In this document: piece after piece, positions 1 through 8,256 of the stretch | Layout: each line of letters opens with the position of its first letter | Position numbering within the stretch: position 1 is the stretch's first letter | Assembly (NCBI GenBank): GCA_963750015.1 | Contig: CAVVPU010000241.1 | Location: forward strand, 96,242 to 160,241 | DNA: 64,000 nt | Source: CAVVNC01 sp963750015 | GTDB taxonomy: Bacteria; Desulfobacterota; Syntrophorhabdia; Syntrophorhabdales; WCHB1-27 | Direction: 5' to 3' | Translations under genes and position numbers: made by a program | The notes under the pieces: generated by a model | The model's input: the letters and a program-made list of their open reading frames with translations, nothing else | Database searches by the model: none | Told to the model about the DNA's origin: nothing

Positions 1-1501
1 GCCCATGCCGAGGAAGCCGAAGGCCACAAGGCCGAAGGCAAAGACAGGCGCGGCAAAAGCGTACTCTGGCGGGCATCAGCGCCTGAATTGCCCCGTTCGT
101 GGAGACGAGATAACCGATGAGCATGAGCACGAGGATGGTGAGGCCCTCCCAGAAGGCGGAGAAGTTTCCTGCGACGAAACCAGAGAGGATATCGAGCGAT
201 GCCCCTCCCTGACGGGCCGAAGCGACGACCTCCTTCACGTGGCGAGAACTGGTGCTCGTGAATGCCTTCGTGAACTCAGGGATGAGGGCCCCTGCCACAG
301 TGCCGCAGCTTATAATGATGCTGAGGGCCCACCAGAGGGATGCGAATTTCGGATCGGGCAGACTGCCAAGGAGCAGATAGCTCGCGCAAAAGGTCACGAT
401 GATCGATATGGCGGAAGTGATCCAGACAAGGTTGGTGAGAGGCTGTTCGAAGTTGAATTTCTTCTTGTCCCCATAAGCGGCACTCGTGATACCGGAATTT
501 ATGAAATAAGAGACGAGGGAGGTGAGGATCATAAGGATACGCATTGCGAAGATCCAGATGACGAGGGTCCCGCCCATGACCGGGTTGCCTGCGAGGGCAA
601 AGGCCAGAAAGGTGATGAGGGCCACGCCCGTCACACCGTATGTCTCGAAGCCGTCGGCCGTGGGGCCCACGCTGTCGCCCGCGTTGTCGCCCGTGCAGTC
701 GGCGATGACGCCGGGATTCTTCGGGTCGTCTTCAGGAAGATGGAAGACGATCTTCATGAGGTCGGAGCCGATATCCGCGATCTTGGTGAAGATGCCGCCG
801 CAGATCCTGAGTGCGCTCGCGCCGAGGGATTCGCCTATGGCGAAGCCGATGAAGCAGGGCCCCGCGAGCCCCTTGAGGAAGACCAGGATGCAGATCATAA
901 AGAACAGCTCAACGCTGACGAGGAGGAGGCCGACGCTCATGCCGGAGCGTAAGGGAATACTGACCACTTCCACCGGCCTGCCCTTCAAAGAGGCGAAGGC
1001 TGTCCGGGAATTGGCGCGGGTATTGATCCTCATGCCGAACCATGCAACACCGTAGGAGCCCAAGATTCCAAGAACCGAACAGAAAAGAATCAAGACGATG
1101 TTGGAGAGGGGCGCGTGCTGCAGGCCCCCGAAATAGTAGGTCATGCAGATGGCGATGAGAATCCAAAGGACAATAAGGAACTTGCCCTGTTGGGCCAGAT
1201 AGGATTTGCAGGTTTCCCAGATGATGGCGGACACATCGAGCATCGACTTGTGGGCCGGCAGGTTCTTAGTCTGACCCGATTGGATCAGGCTGAAGAAAAG
1301 CCCCAAAATACAAATAATGAGACCGAAATACATAATATGTATGCCGTTTAATGCACTGCCGAGAACGTTGAAGCTGATATTGCTGAGATCAGGCAGTACG
1401 ATATCCGCTTCACCGGCAAGGGCAGGTGAGGCGACGCCAACCAGCAGGAAACCGAACATCAACAGAGTGGTCAGCAGTTTAGCTTGCTTTCTAGACCCCA
1501 T
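1..1501 (-). CDS. hppA: Membrane-integral pyrophosphatase (ion-pumping), 3' part cut by window edge
   Basis: This is the N-terminal part of an H+ or Na+ translocating membrane pyrophosphatase, which couples PPi hydrolysis to ion export across the inner membrane. The start is ATG at 1501, preceded by an AAGGAGG ribosome site. The product begins MGSRKQAKLL followed by a hydrophobic segment ending ASPALAG, then many membrane helices. The PPi/Mg-binding signatures are visible: GGIFTKIADIGSDL and, after PEDDPKN, TGDNAGDSVGPTADGFETYG. The frame is open from 1501 to about position 74. There an extra G in a GGG run (71-73) shifts the expected continuation MPPEYAFAAPVFAFG, then FGFLGMG, into another frame. 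This is either an assembly error or a genuine break. The residues that set K+ dependence lie beyond the edge, so the subclass cannot be assigned. The neighbouring F1-ATPase operon fits a role in energy conservation. Confidence 0.93.
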   Translation of the reverse strand, partial: MGSRKQAKLLTTLLMFGFLLVGVASPALAGEADIVLPDLSNISFNVLGSALNGIHIMYFGLIICILGLFFSLIQSGQTKNLPAHKSMLDVSAIIWETCKSYLAQQGKFLIVLWILIAICMTYYFGGLQHAPLSNIVLILFCSVLGILGSYGVAWFGMRINTRANSRTAFASLKGRPVEVVSIPLRSGMSVGLLLVSVELFFMICILVFLKGLAGPCFIGFAIGESLGASALRICGGIFTKIADIGSDLMKIVFHLPEDDPKNPGVIADCTGDNAGDSVGPTADGFETYGVTGVALITFLAFALAGNPVMGGTLVIWIFAMRILMILTSLVSYFINSGITSAAYGDKKKFNFEQPLTNLVWITSAISIIVTFCASYLLLGSLPDPKFASLWWALSIIISCGTVAGALIPEFTKAFTSTSSRHVKEVVASARQGGASLDILSGFVAGNFSAFWEGLTILVLMLIGYLVSTNGAIQALMPARVRFCRACLCLRPCGLRLPRHG

Positions 1502-1623
1502 TTGCGACCTCCTTACGAAAATTTTTGTTGCGAAACCACAACACTTTGCATTTTCTTGCTGAGGGGCCTTATGGAAAAAGCCCCCGTTCATAAATAATTA
1601 AAAAATTCACATGGGCCGGTTAC

Positions 1624-1652
1624 ATCTAACTACGCCGGATTCGATCTGTCAA
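1624..1652 (-). promoter_or_regulatory. Putative hppA promoter
   Basis: On the minus strand a perfect -35 TTGACA (1647-1652) is followed after 17 nt by TTAGAT (1624-1629). The rest of the 267-bp gap (1502-1768) holds no gene. The leader between this promoter and hppA contains an imperfect G-rich hairpin around 1561-1588 (GGGGCCTT pairing with AAGCCCC), about 60 nt upstream of the start codon. Confidence 0.45.
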
Positions 1653-1768
1653 CCCTTTTCTCTTGTCTTATTTAGTTGGGTGAGAACCTGAAAGTTCTTT
1701 GTTTCACGTATCCGTTTCTGTGCAAGTTCCGGATTACCGCCGCGCTTCCACATCGGCTAAAATTGAGG

Positions 1769-2467
1769 TTAAACGACGAACTCGACGGATCGCTTCTCTC
1801 CGAAAAGCACATCGCGGCAAAGGACGTCTCCCATGTGGTTGTCCCGAAGATAAGCGCTCACTCTGTCCATCACATCCCCGGGCAAAGCCGAGGGAAGGCC
1901 TTCCATCACATCGATCGGCATGAAGACGGACGTTGTCTCTGCGGTGACCTTGTCCTTATTCGACTGCCTCCACACCCATCGGCGAGTGAGTATTGACCGG
2001 TCGTCCTTGTATACGACCTCTCCTTTTTCAGCCTGCTCGTCTTCGCCGCCTTCCATAGGTATGAAGGGCTCGCCGCCTTTGGCGAAACCGAGGAAGATGT
2101 TGCCGTCGAGAGGCGTGATATCGTGTCCGCCCATAGGTACGAGGAATTCAAGGGAGATAGCGTTGTAGAGGTCGACGAGCGGATTCACCCGGGGAAAAGC
2201 GCCGCCTTTGAGCGCTCTTCTCGCCAGAGACTCTATGGAGCTCTGGTACTTTGCGGCTGAAATTCCGAGTTTGTTGAAGGCCAGCCGCCAGGCTTTCACA
2301 TGGGGATGATCCTGGGCCTTCTCAAAACCGAAGCCCGAGCGGATGCGGGCCAGGGCCGGTTCGAGGATGTCCTCCCCGTACTTCGTATTGTCCACTCTGC
2401 AGACGAGAACTCCTATCTTCAAGCCGGGAAAGGTCTCAAAGAGCTTCTTGTCGATCGAAAAAATCAC
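1769..2467 (-). CDS. B3/4 tRNA-binding-domain protein (PheT-related)
   Basis: This 232-residue protein resembles the stand-alone B3/4 domain family (PF03483, COG3382), homologous to the B3/B4 domain of the phenylalanyl-tRNA synthetase beta chain. Diagnostic segments are HPHVKAWRLAFNKLG, NPLVDLYNAISLEFLVPMGG and the closing region with ETTSVFMPID. Members are thought to bind or edit mischarged aminoacyl-tRNA, but the exact substrate is not established for this protein. The start is GTG at 2467, overlapping the atpC stop by 4 nt, so it is translationally coupled as the last gene of the ATP synthase operon. The link to ATP synthase is probably only transcriptional. Confidence 0.8.
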   Translation of the reverse strand: MIFSIDKKLFETFPGLKIGVLVCRVDNTKYGEDILEPALARIRSGFGFEKAQDHPHVKAWRLAFNKLGISAAKYQSSIESLARRALKGGAFPRVNPLVDLYNAISLEFLVPMGGHDITPLDGNIFLGFAKGGEPFIPMEGGEDEQAEKGEVVYKDDRSILTRRWVWRQSNKDKVTAETTSVFMPIDVMEGLPSALPGDVMDRVSAYLRDNHMGDVLCRDVLFGEKRSVEFVV

Positions 2468-2883
2468 TGCAGGCTCCGGGAAGCAGTTGAGATTCTTGTT
2501 ATCGCCCTCATGAGAGCCGCGTGAAAGGTCTGGTACTCGTCGTGCTCGAAGGTGAGTCCCTTTAAGGCGTCCTCCGCCTTTTCCCTTGCCCTCTGAGCTC
2601 TCGCGAGATCGATCTCCTCGCCGAACTCCGCAGTATCGAGCAACAGGGTCACCCGGTTGTCGACCACCTCGGCAAAACCACCGCTCGTGGCGATGAAGCG
2701 TGTTCTCCCCTCGGCCATAAATCTCACCTCTCCATTGTCCAGCGTGGTGAGAAAAGTAACGTGCCCCGGAAGAACACCGAATTCGCCCGCAGTGCCGGGC
2801 GCCTCTATCATATCGACCTCTTGGCCCACCATGAGCCTTTCGGGCGTCGCAATTTCCAGATAAAGTCTCTCCACCTTACTCAC
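2464..2883 (-). CDS. atpC: F1 ATP synthase epsilon subunit
   Basis: The epsilon subunit of the F1 central stalk, 139 residues. The N-terminal beta-barrel has the family segments LYLEIATPERLMVGQEVDMIEAPG and GEFGVLPGHVTFLTTL. The C-terminal helical part (EIDLARAQRAREKAEDAL) is the element that can inhibit ATP hydrolysis in the family. The GTG start at 2883 overlaps the atpD stop by 8 nt, giving tight translational coupling. Confidence 0.96.
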   Translation of the reverse strand: MSKVERLYLEIATPERLMVGQEVDMIEAPGTAGEFGVLPGHVTFLTTLDNGEVRFMAEGRTRFIATSGGFAEVVDNRVTLLLDTAEFGEEIDLARAQRAREKAEDALKGLTFEHDEYQTFHAALMRAITRISTASRSLQ

Positions 2884-4294
2884 CCATCATCTTACGAGCC
2901 TTCTCCACGGCCTCCTCAATGCCTCCCACCATATAGAAGGCCTGTTCCGGCAGCTCGTCGTGCTTTCCGTCGATAATCTCTTTAAAGCCCCTTACCGTTT
3001 CGGCTATTGGTACATATTTGCCGGCCGCTCCCGTAAAGGCCTCGGCGACGAAGAAAGGCTGCGACAGGAACCTCTGAATCTTCCTCGCCCGGGAAACGGT
3101 GAGCTTGTCTTCTTCCGAAAGCTCGTCCATGCCGAGGATGGCGATAATATCTTGGAGGTCCTTATATTTCTGTAGTATCTGCTGAACCCCTCGGGCCACA
3201 CCATAGTGCTCGTCACCCACGACTTTGGGGTCGAGGATCCGGCTGGTGGAATCGAGAGGGTCGACGGCCGGGTAGATACCGAGTTCCACGATCTGGCGCG
3301 AAAGGACTGTCTGAGCGTCCAGATGGGCGAAGGTTGTCGCCGGCGCAGGGTCGGTAAGGTCATCGGCAGGCACATAAATAGCCTGGACCGACGTGATCGA
3401 GCCGCGGAGGGTCGAGGTGATCCTTTCCTCGAGCTCTCCTAAGTCGGTGGCAAGGGTCGGCTGATAACCGACGGCCGAAGGCATACGGCCGAGAAGGGCC
3501 GACACCTCTGAATTAGCCTGGGTAAAGCGGAATATATTGTCAATGAAAAGGAGCACATCCTGTCCTTCTTCATCCCTGAAATACTCTGCGGCGGTCAGGG
3601 CCGTAAGCCCGATCCGCGCGCGGGCCCCGGGAACTTCCGTCATCTGGCCGTAAATAAGCGCTGTCTTGTCGATGACGCCTGAACCCTTCATCTCGAGCCA
3701 GAGGTCATTACCTTCCCTCGTCCTCTCGCCCACCCCTCCGAATACGGAGATGCCGCCGTGCTGCATGGCGATGTTATTGATCATCTCCATGATCAGCACG
3801 GTCTTGCCCACCCCTGCTCCACCGAAGAGGCCTACTTTGCCGCCCTTCGGATAGGGTTCGAGCAAATCGATGACCTTGACGCCCGTTTCCAGGAGTTCGA
3901 CTTTCGTGTTCTGCATGACGAGCGTCGGGGCGGGACGGTGGATGGAATACGTTTCTTTGGTCTTTACCGGGCCCAAGCCGTCAACGGGCTCGCCGATTAC
4001 GTTGAGCACCCTGCCCAAAACCTCTTTGCCGACCGGGACGACGATGGGTGACCCCTTGTAAACCCCGGGCTGTCCGCGCCTTAGCCCGTCGGTAGTCTCC
4101 ATGGCGATGCATCTCACCGTGCTGTCGCCGATGTGCTGGGCCACTTCCAGGACGAGGTTTTCCGGCTTGTCGTTGATCGTAGGGTTGGTCATGTATATGG
4201 CGCCATATATAGGCGGAAGGCTCTCAGGCGGAAAGCTGAGGTCTACTACCGTTCCTATTACCTGTACGATTTTCCCTGTTACCTCCGCATTCAT
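2876..4294 (-). CDS. atpD: F1 ATP synthase beta subunit
   Basis: The catalytic beta subunit of F1, about 472 residues. The Walker A motif GGAGVGKT lies near residues 158-165, followed by GERTREGNDL, the Walker B region DVLLFIDNIFRF, and the ALLGRMPSAVGYQPTLATDLG signature region. ATG at 4294 is preferred over the GTG three codons upstream. AAGGAGG sits directly against that GTG but 9 nt before the ATG. It lies between atpG (15 nt upstream) and atpC (overlapping) in the standard alpha-gamma-beta-epsilon order. Nothing is missing from the catalytic motifs. Confidence 0.98.
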   Translation of the reverse strand: MNAEVTGKIVQVIGTVVDLSFPPESLPPIYGAIYMTNPTINDKPENLVLEVAQHIGDSTVRCIAMETTDGLRRGQPGVYKGSPIVVPVGKEVLGRVLNVIGEPVDGLGPVKTKETYSIHRPAPTLVMQNTKVELLETGVKVIDLLEPYPKGGKVGLFGGAGVGKTVLIMEMINNIAMQHGGISVFGGVGERTREGNDLWLEMKGSGVIDKTALIYGQMTEVPGARARIGLTALTAAEYFRDEEGQDVLLFIDNIFRFTQANSEVSALLGRMPSAVGYQPTLATDLGELEERITSTLRGSITSVQAIYVPADDLTDPAPATTFAHLDAQTVLSRQIVELGIYPAVDPLDSTSRILDPKVVGDEHYGVARGVQQILQKYKDLQDIIAILGMDELSEEDKLTVSRARKIQRFLSQPFFVAEAFTGAAGKYVPIAETVRGFKEIIDGKHDELPEQAFYMVGGIEEAVEKARKMMGE

Positions 4295-4309
4295 TACCTT
4301 CACCCTCCT

Positions 4310-5173
4310 TTAGGTACTCTGTAAAGCTTCGGCACCGCCAACGATGTCGAGCATCTCGTTCGTGATGCTTTGCTGGCGCGTCTTGTTATAGACAAGGGTC
4401 AGATGGTTGATCATCTCACCACAGTTGTTTGTCGCATTTTCCATGGCCGCCATGCGTGCCGCATTCTCCGAAGTTTGCGACTCGACGAGGGCAAAATAGA
4501 TCTTCGTGAGTATGTAGTGCGGGATCAAGCGATCGGCGATGGCCTGCACATCGGGTTCATATAGGTAGTCTATCTGCTCTTCCGTCGCTTCTTCCGCCTT
4601 CAGGGGCAGGAACTCCTCGAACCGTACCTCCTGATTGAGGGCCGAACGAAAGTGGGTATAGACGAGATACACCTTGTCGAACTCGCCCGTGAGATAGAGC
4701 TCCGTGAGCTCCGAGGCCATCTCGCCCGCCACGGCGAGACCGGGGTCCTTAAGATCGACCCATTCCTTGACAGCCTCGATCCTTCTCCGTTTCAGATAGT
4801 CCCTGATCTTCTTGCCCACGAGGTAGACGCCTATACGCTCGTACTTCCCTCTGTTCTCCTCCATGAAGCGCTCCACAGCCCCGGCCACGTTCATGTTGAA
4901 GGCCCCGGAAAGGCCGCGGTCAGAGGCTATGGGGAACAGAAGGACTCTTTTGATCTCTTCACGTTCCGCCAACAAAGGGCTCGCATTTGGTGGGATCCGT
5001 CCGGCGATCCGCCTTAAAAGCTGATCCATACGGACCGCATATGCGCTCACCTTTTCCATTTCATCCTGAGCGCGACGCAGCTTCGAAGCGGAAATCATCC
5101 GCATGGTCCGGGTGATCGTCTGGGTGCTCCTTACGCTGTTGATCTTTCTCTTTACGTCCCGCAGGGTCGCCAT
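4310..5173 (-). CDS. atpG: F1 ATP synthase gamma subunit
   Basis: The central rotor stalk subunit of F1, 287 residues. The N-terminal coiled-coil helix MATLRDVKRKINSVRSTQTI and the C-terminal helix with AARMAAMENATNNCGEMI and TLVYNKTRQQSITNEMLDIV are classic gamma features. The middle segment FPIASDRGLSGAFN also matches the family. It is located between atpA and atpD in the usual operon order, 11 nt after atpA. Confidence 0.97.
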   Translation of the reverse strand: MATLRDVKRKINSVRSTQTITRTMRMISASKLRRAQDEMEKVSAYAVRMDQLLRRIAGRIPPNASPLLAEREEIKRVLLFPIASDRGLSGAFNMNVAGAVERFMEENRGKYERIGVYLVGKKIRDYLKRRRIEAVKEWVDLKDPGLAVAGEMASELTELYLTGEFDKVYLVYTHFRSALNQEVRFEEFLPLKAEEATEEQIDYLYEPDVQAIADRLIPHYILTKIYFALVESQTSENAARMAAMENATNNCGEMINHLTLVYNKTRQQSITNEMLDIVGGAEALQST

Positions 5174-5184
5174 AGTTTATCCCG

Positions 5185-6693
5185 TTAGAACTTGAACAGT
5201 TCTTTGAACTGCGTAAGCGCTTCGTTCAGCTTCGCCTCAACGGCCTTATCTATTTCCTTCTTCTCCCTTATTGCGGTCAGAATGTCACCGTGCTCTTTCT
5301 CCATGTATTCAAGCATGGCGTTCTCGTACCGCGCTATTTCCAGTTCGGGATAGATGTCGGTATACCCGTTTGTTCCCGCATAAAGGAGGACCACCTGCTT
5401 CTCGATAGGATAGGGTGTGTACAGGTTCTGCTTCAGGAGCTCCTGCAACCTGGACCCGCGGGAGAGAAGGGCCTGGGTGCTCTTGTCCAGGTCGCTTCCG
5501 AATTTGGCGAAGGCCGCCATTTCTCTGTACTGGGCAAGGTCCATCCTGAGGCGGGCAGCGACCTGCCTCATGGCCTTGACCTGGGCATTACCTCCGACCC
5601 GGGAGACAGAAAGGCCGACGTTTATTGCAGGGCGATTACCGGAATAGAAGAGCTCGGGCTCAAGGTATATCTGACCGTCGGTAATGGAGATGACGTTTGT
5701 CGGTATGTAAGCCGATACGTCGCCCGCCTGGGTCTCGATTATAGGCAGGGCCGTGAGGCTGCCGCCTCCATGGGCGTCATCCCACTTCGATGCCCGTTCG
5801 AGCAGGCGGGAATGGAGGTAGAATATGTCCCCGGGATAGGCTTCTCTCGCAGGGGGCCGCCGGAGAAGCAGCGAGAGCTGCCTGTAGGCGACGGCATGTT
5901 TCGAGAGGTCGTCGTAGGCGATCATCGCATGCCTTCCTGTATCACGGAAGTACTCGCCCATAGCGGTTCCGGAAAAGGGTGCAAGGTACTGAAGGGGAGC
6001 AGTGTCGCTCGCCGTGGCTGCCACGACGGTCGTATATTCCATCGCGCCGTAAGAGGTGAGTACGTCCACGATCCGCGCGACCGACGATCTCTTCTGACCC
6101 ACTGCCACGTAGATGCAGAAGACATCCTTGCCCTTCTGGTTGAGGATGGTGTCCACCACTATGGCGGTCTTCCCCGTACCCCTGTCCCCGATGATCAACT
6201 CACGCTGTCCCCTTCCAATCGGGATCATGGCGTCGATCGCCTTTATACCCGTCTGGAGAGGCTCCTTCACGGGCTGCCTCACGATGACGCCGGGAGCCCT
6301 CTGCTCGACGTTTCTGTATTCCTTGGCAGTGATCGGGCCCTTTCCGTCGAGGGGATTCCCCAGGGCGTCGACGACCCTCCCTATGAGGCCCTCCCCGACC
6401 GGTACCTGGGCGATCCTGTTGGTCCTCTTTACAATGTCGCCTTCCCCGATTTCAGTGAAGTCGCCAAAGATGACTGTGCCTATGTTGTCTTCTTCCAGGT
6501 TCAGCACCATGCCTATGATGTTGTGGGGGAATTCGACGAGCTCGCCCGACATCGCATTTTCCAGGCCGTAAATTCTGGCGATACCGTCTCCCACCGAGAT
6601 GACGGTTCCCGTCTCCTGGAGGTCGATCCCCGTCTCGAAGCCGGAGATCTTTTGCTCTATGATCTTGCTTATTTCATCTGCCTTGACCGCCAT
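5185..6693 (-). CDS. atpA: F1 ATP synthase alpha subunit
   Basis: The non-catalytic alpha subunit of F1, 502 residues, full length for the family. The Walker A motif GDRGTGKT lies at residues 169-176. Other family segments are VGQKRSSVARIVDVL, SGTAMGEYFRDTGRHAMIAYDDLSKHAVAYRQ and the ISITDGQIYLEPELF region. The ATG start follows an AGGAG site, which lies between the atpH stop and atpA 3 nt away. A long open frame on the opposite strand (5290-6762) is only a shadow of this GC-rich gene. Confidence 0.98.
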   Translation of the reverse strand: MAVKADEISKIIEQKISGFETGIDLQETGTVISVGDGIARIYGLENAMSGELVEFPHNIIGMVLNLEEDNIGTVIFGDFTEIGEGDIVKRTNRIAQVPVGEGLIGRVVDALGNPLDGKGPITAKEYRNVEQRAPGVIVRQPVKEPLQTGIKAIDAMIPIGRGQRELIIGDRGTGKTAIVVDTILNQKGKDVFCIYVAVGQKRSSVARIVDVLTSYGAMEYTTVVAATASDTAPLQYLAPFSGTAMGEYFRDTGRHAMIAYDDLSKHAVAYRQLSLLLRRPPAREAYPGDIFYLHSRLLERASKWDDAHGGGSLTALPIIETQAGDVSAYIPTNVISITDGQIYLEPELFYSGNRPAINVGLSVSRVGGNAQVKAMRQVAARLRMDLAQYREMAAFAKFGSDLDKSTQALLSRGSRLQELLKQNLYTPYPIEKQVVLLYAGTNGYTDIYPELEIARYENAMLEYMEKEHGDILTAIREKKEIDKAVEAKLNEALTQFKELFKF

Positions 6694-6696
6694 CTC

Positions 6697-7239
6697 CTAC
6701 TCCTTCATCATGCTTTCATTCAGCAATTCAAGCTGTCTTCTGACGCTACCATCGATCCTTAAGCCGCCCACTATGACCTTTATACCGCCTATAAGGCTCT
6801 TATCCTCTCGCATGTCCAATTGCACTCGTTTGCTGAGCCTCGCACCCAGCGCCTCTTCGATTCGCGTTTTTGCATTCTCCGACAAGGGATAAGCCGAGTA
6901 GCCCACCCCTCTCACGAGCCCTTCCTTGTCATTTACCATCTCCTCGTAAGCGTCACAAATCGAGGGAAGGTAATTCATCCTGTTCCTTTCGACGAGCAGA
7001 ACGAGCAGCGCCGACGGTACCGGTGCTATCGAAAGGGCCTTGATGATATCAGAGAGAAGCTCCTTCCTTTTGCCCATCTCCAAAAGGGGGAGCACGAGTG
7101 CCTTTTCTATCTTCGGCCCTTTATCGACAACCTGTAGAAAGGAATCGAGCTGATCGAGGTATTCCTTGAATCGTCCGTCTCTCTCCCCAATGGCAAAGAG
7201 GGCTCTTGCATATCTTCTTGCGATCGACTGCCTAATCAA
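6697..7239 (-). CDS. atpH: F1 ATP synthase delta subunit (OSCP)
   Basis: Delta subunit linking the peripheral stalk to F1, 180 residues. The N-terminal segment IARRYARALFAIGERDG and the C-terminal region with DKSLIGGIKVIVGGLRIDGS are typical of the family. Translation appears to start at a TTG (7239) that overlaps the atpF stop by 4 nt (TTGA), so expression probably depends on translational coupling. The next ATG inside the frame is too far in to be plausible. Confidence 0.94.
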   Translation of the reverse strand: MIRQSIARRYARALFAIGERDGRFKEYLDQLDSFLQVVDKGPKIEKALVLPLLEMGKRKELLSDIIKALSIAPVPSALLVLLVERNRMNYLPSICDAYEEMVNDKEGLVRGVGYSAYPLSENAKTRIEEALGARLSKRVQLDMREDKSLIGGIKVIVGGLRIDGSVRRQLELLNESMMKE

Positions 7240-7745
7240 TTGATGCTCCTCACATTCTGGATGAACTCTTCGACCATCCTGTCGTGATCCTCTTTCTGAA
7301 ACATATCGCGCACGGTGGCTTCCGCGGCCTTGATCGTCCGCTCGGAGACCTCGGCCCGCACCTTCGCCATCGCTTCCTTCATTTCCTGTTCATAAGCGAG
7401 CCGGGCCTGTTCCCTTATCCGGGAGGCGAGCATTTGAGCCTCGTCGAGGATTTTGGTCCGCTCTTTCTCCATTTCGGCCATAGCGCTCTTCCGAAACGCC
7501 TCGATCTCGGCTCCCAGTGTGGAAAGCCGACCTTCATAGACAGCTTTTAGCTCCTCGGCCTCTTTGAGCAGCCGGCCGCTCTCATCGATCTTCTCCTTGA
7601 CCGACTCACGGCGCTTTATCAAAAAGCTCTTGACCGGCTTCCTCACGGCCCACACGATGGCTGTCACGAGGATAGCAAAATTGACGAACTGGATGAGAAA
7701 AGCAATAAAGGGATGCTGATCAATAAGGTAAGCGCCTATCATCAC
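7236..7745 (-). CDS. atpF: F0 ATP synthase b subunit
   Basis: Peripheral-stalk b subunit, 169 residues. There is one N-terminal membrane helix (roughly residues 12-34, FIAFLIQFVNFAILVTAIVW) followed by a long charged amphipathic helix rich in Glu, Lys and Ala that dimerises with b'. It overlaps the b' stop and the delta start by 4 nt each. The subunits a and c of the membrane sector are not encoded in this window, so the F0 genes atpB/atpE must lie elsewhere, as in several deltaproteobacteria. Confidence 0.92.
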   Translation of the reverse strand: MMIGAYLIDQHPFIAFLIQFVNFAILVTAIVWAVRKPVKSFLIKRRESVKEKIDESGRLLKEAEELKAVYEGRLSTLGAEIEAFRKSAMAEMEKERTKILDEAQMLASRIREQARLAYEQEMKEAMAKVRAEVSERTIKAAEATVRDMFQKEDHDRMVEEFIQNVRSIN

Positions 7746-8170
7746 GTGCTCCTCTTCATGATCTTCTCCACGACCTCGGAGGCAAGCCGGTCCCCTTCCA
7801 CCTTGAGCGCTTCCAGGGCCTTGTCCGCCTCTGCCTTCACCGAGTCCTTGACCTTGACCAGTTCTTCCGCAAGCTCCTGTCGCGCCGCCTCGATCGTTTT
7901 CACGGAAGCGGAATGGGCCTGCTTCAACAAGCTTTCCCGCTCCTCGGTAACCGGGAGCCTTAGTTCCCGGAGCCGTTCCTCGTAAGTCTTTCCTATGACT
8001 TCTGCTTCACGTTGATTCTCCATAGCTTTTGCAGCGACCGATTCTATGGCCCCCTGTCTCTTTTTGAGAGCGTTCATTATAGGTCTAAAAAGCAGGAAGT
8101 TAAATAGTATAAGAAGTACGAGGAATTGCAGAAACTGGACAAGAAGTGTTAGGTTTGGAGCAATTTCCAT
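7742..8170 (-). CDS. atpF': F0 ATP synthase b' subunit
   Basis: Second b-type peripheral-stalk subunit, 142 residues. An N-terminal membrane helix (LTLLVQFLQFLVLLILFNFL) precedes a coiled-coil region. The start MEIAPNLTLL and the FRPIMNALKKRQGAIE stretch after the helix are characteristic of b' rather than b. It is the first gene of the F1/stator operon. The pair b/b' implies a heterodimeric stalk. Confidence 0.9.
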   Translation of the reverse strand: MEIAPNLTLLVQFLQFLVLLILFNFLLFRPIMNALKKRQGAIESVAAKAMENQREAEVIGKTYEERLRELRLPVTEERESLLKQAHSASVKTIEAARQELAEELVKVKDSVKAEADKALEALKVEGDRLASEVVEKIMKRST

Positions 8171-8221
8171 CGTCAGTCCTTTTGGCGCTCAAAACGCCCA
8201 CGAAAATCAATCGATTGTTGT

Positions 8222-8250
8222 TTCATAACATACGGGATTGCGTTTTGCAA
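8222..8250 (-). promoter_or_regulatory. Putative ATP synthase operon promoter
   Basis: In the 86-bp gap between parB and the b' gene, the minus strand carries TTGCAA (8245-8250) and TATGAA (8222-8227) separated by 17 nt. The leader to the b' ATG would be about 45 nt and contains an AAAGGA ribosome site. Matches are moderate (4 of 6 at -10), so this is a candidate only. Confidence 0.35.
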
Positions 8251-8256
8251 CAAATT

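Noticed and set aside
1699..1715. parS-like half site TGTTTCACGT
   Set aside because: Only the left half matches; the right half diverges, so ParB binding is not supported.
5290..6762. 490-codon open frame antisense to atpA
   Set aside because: A GC-rich shadow of a conserved gene; no family resemblance.
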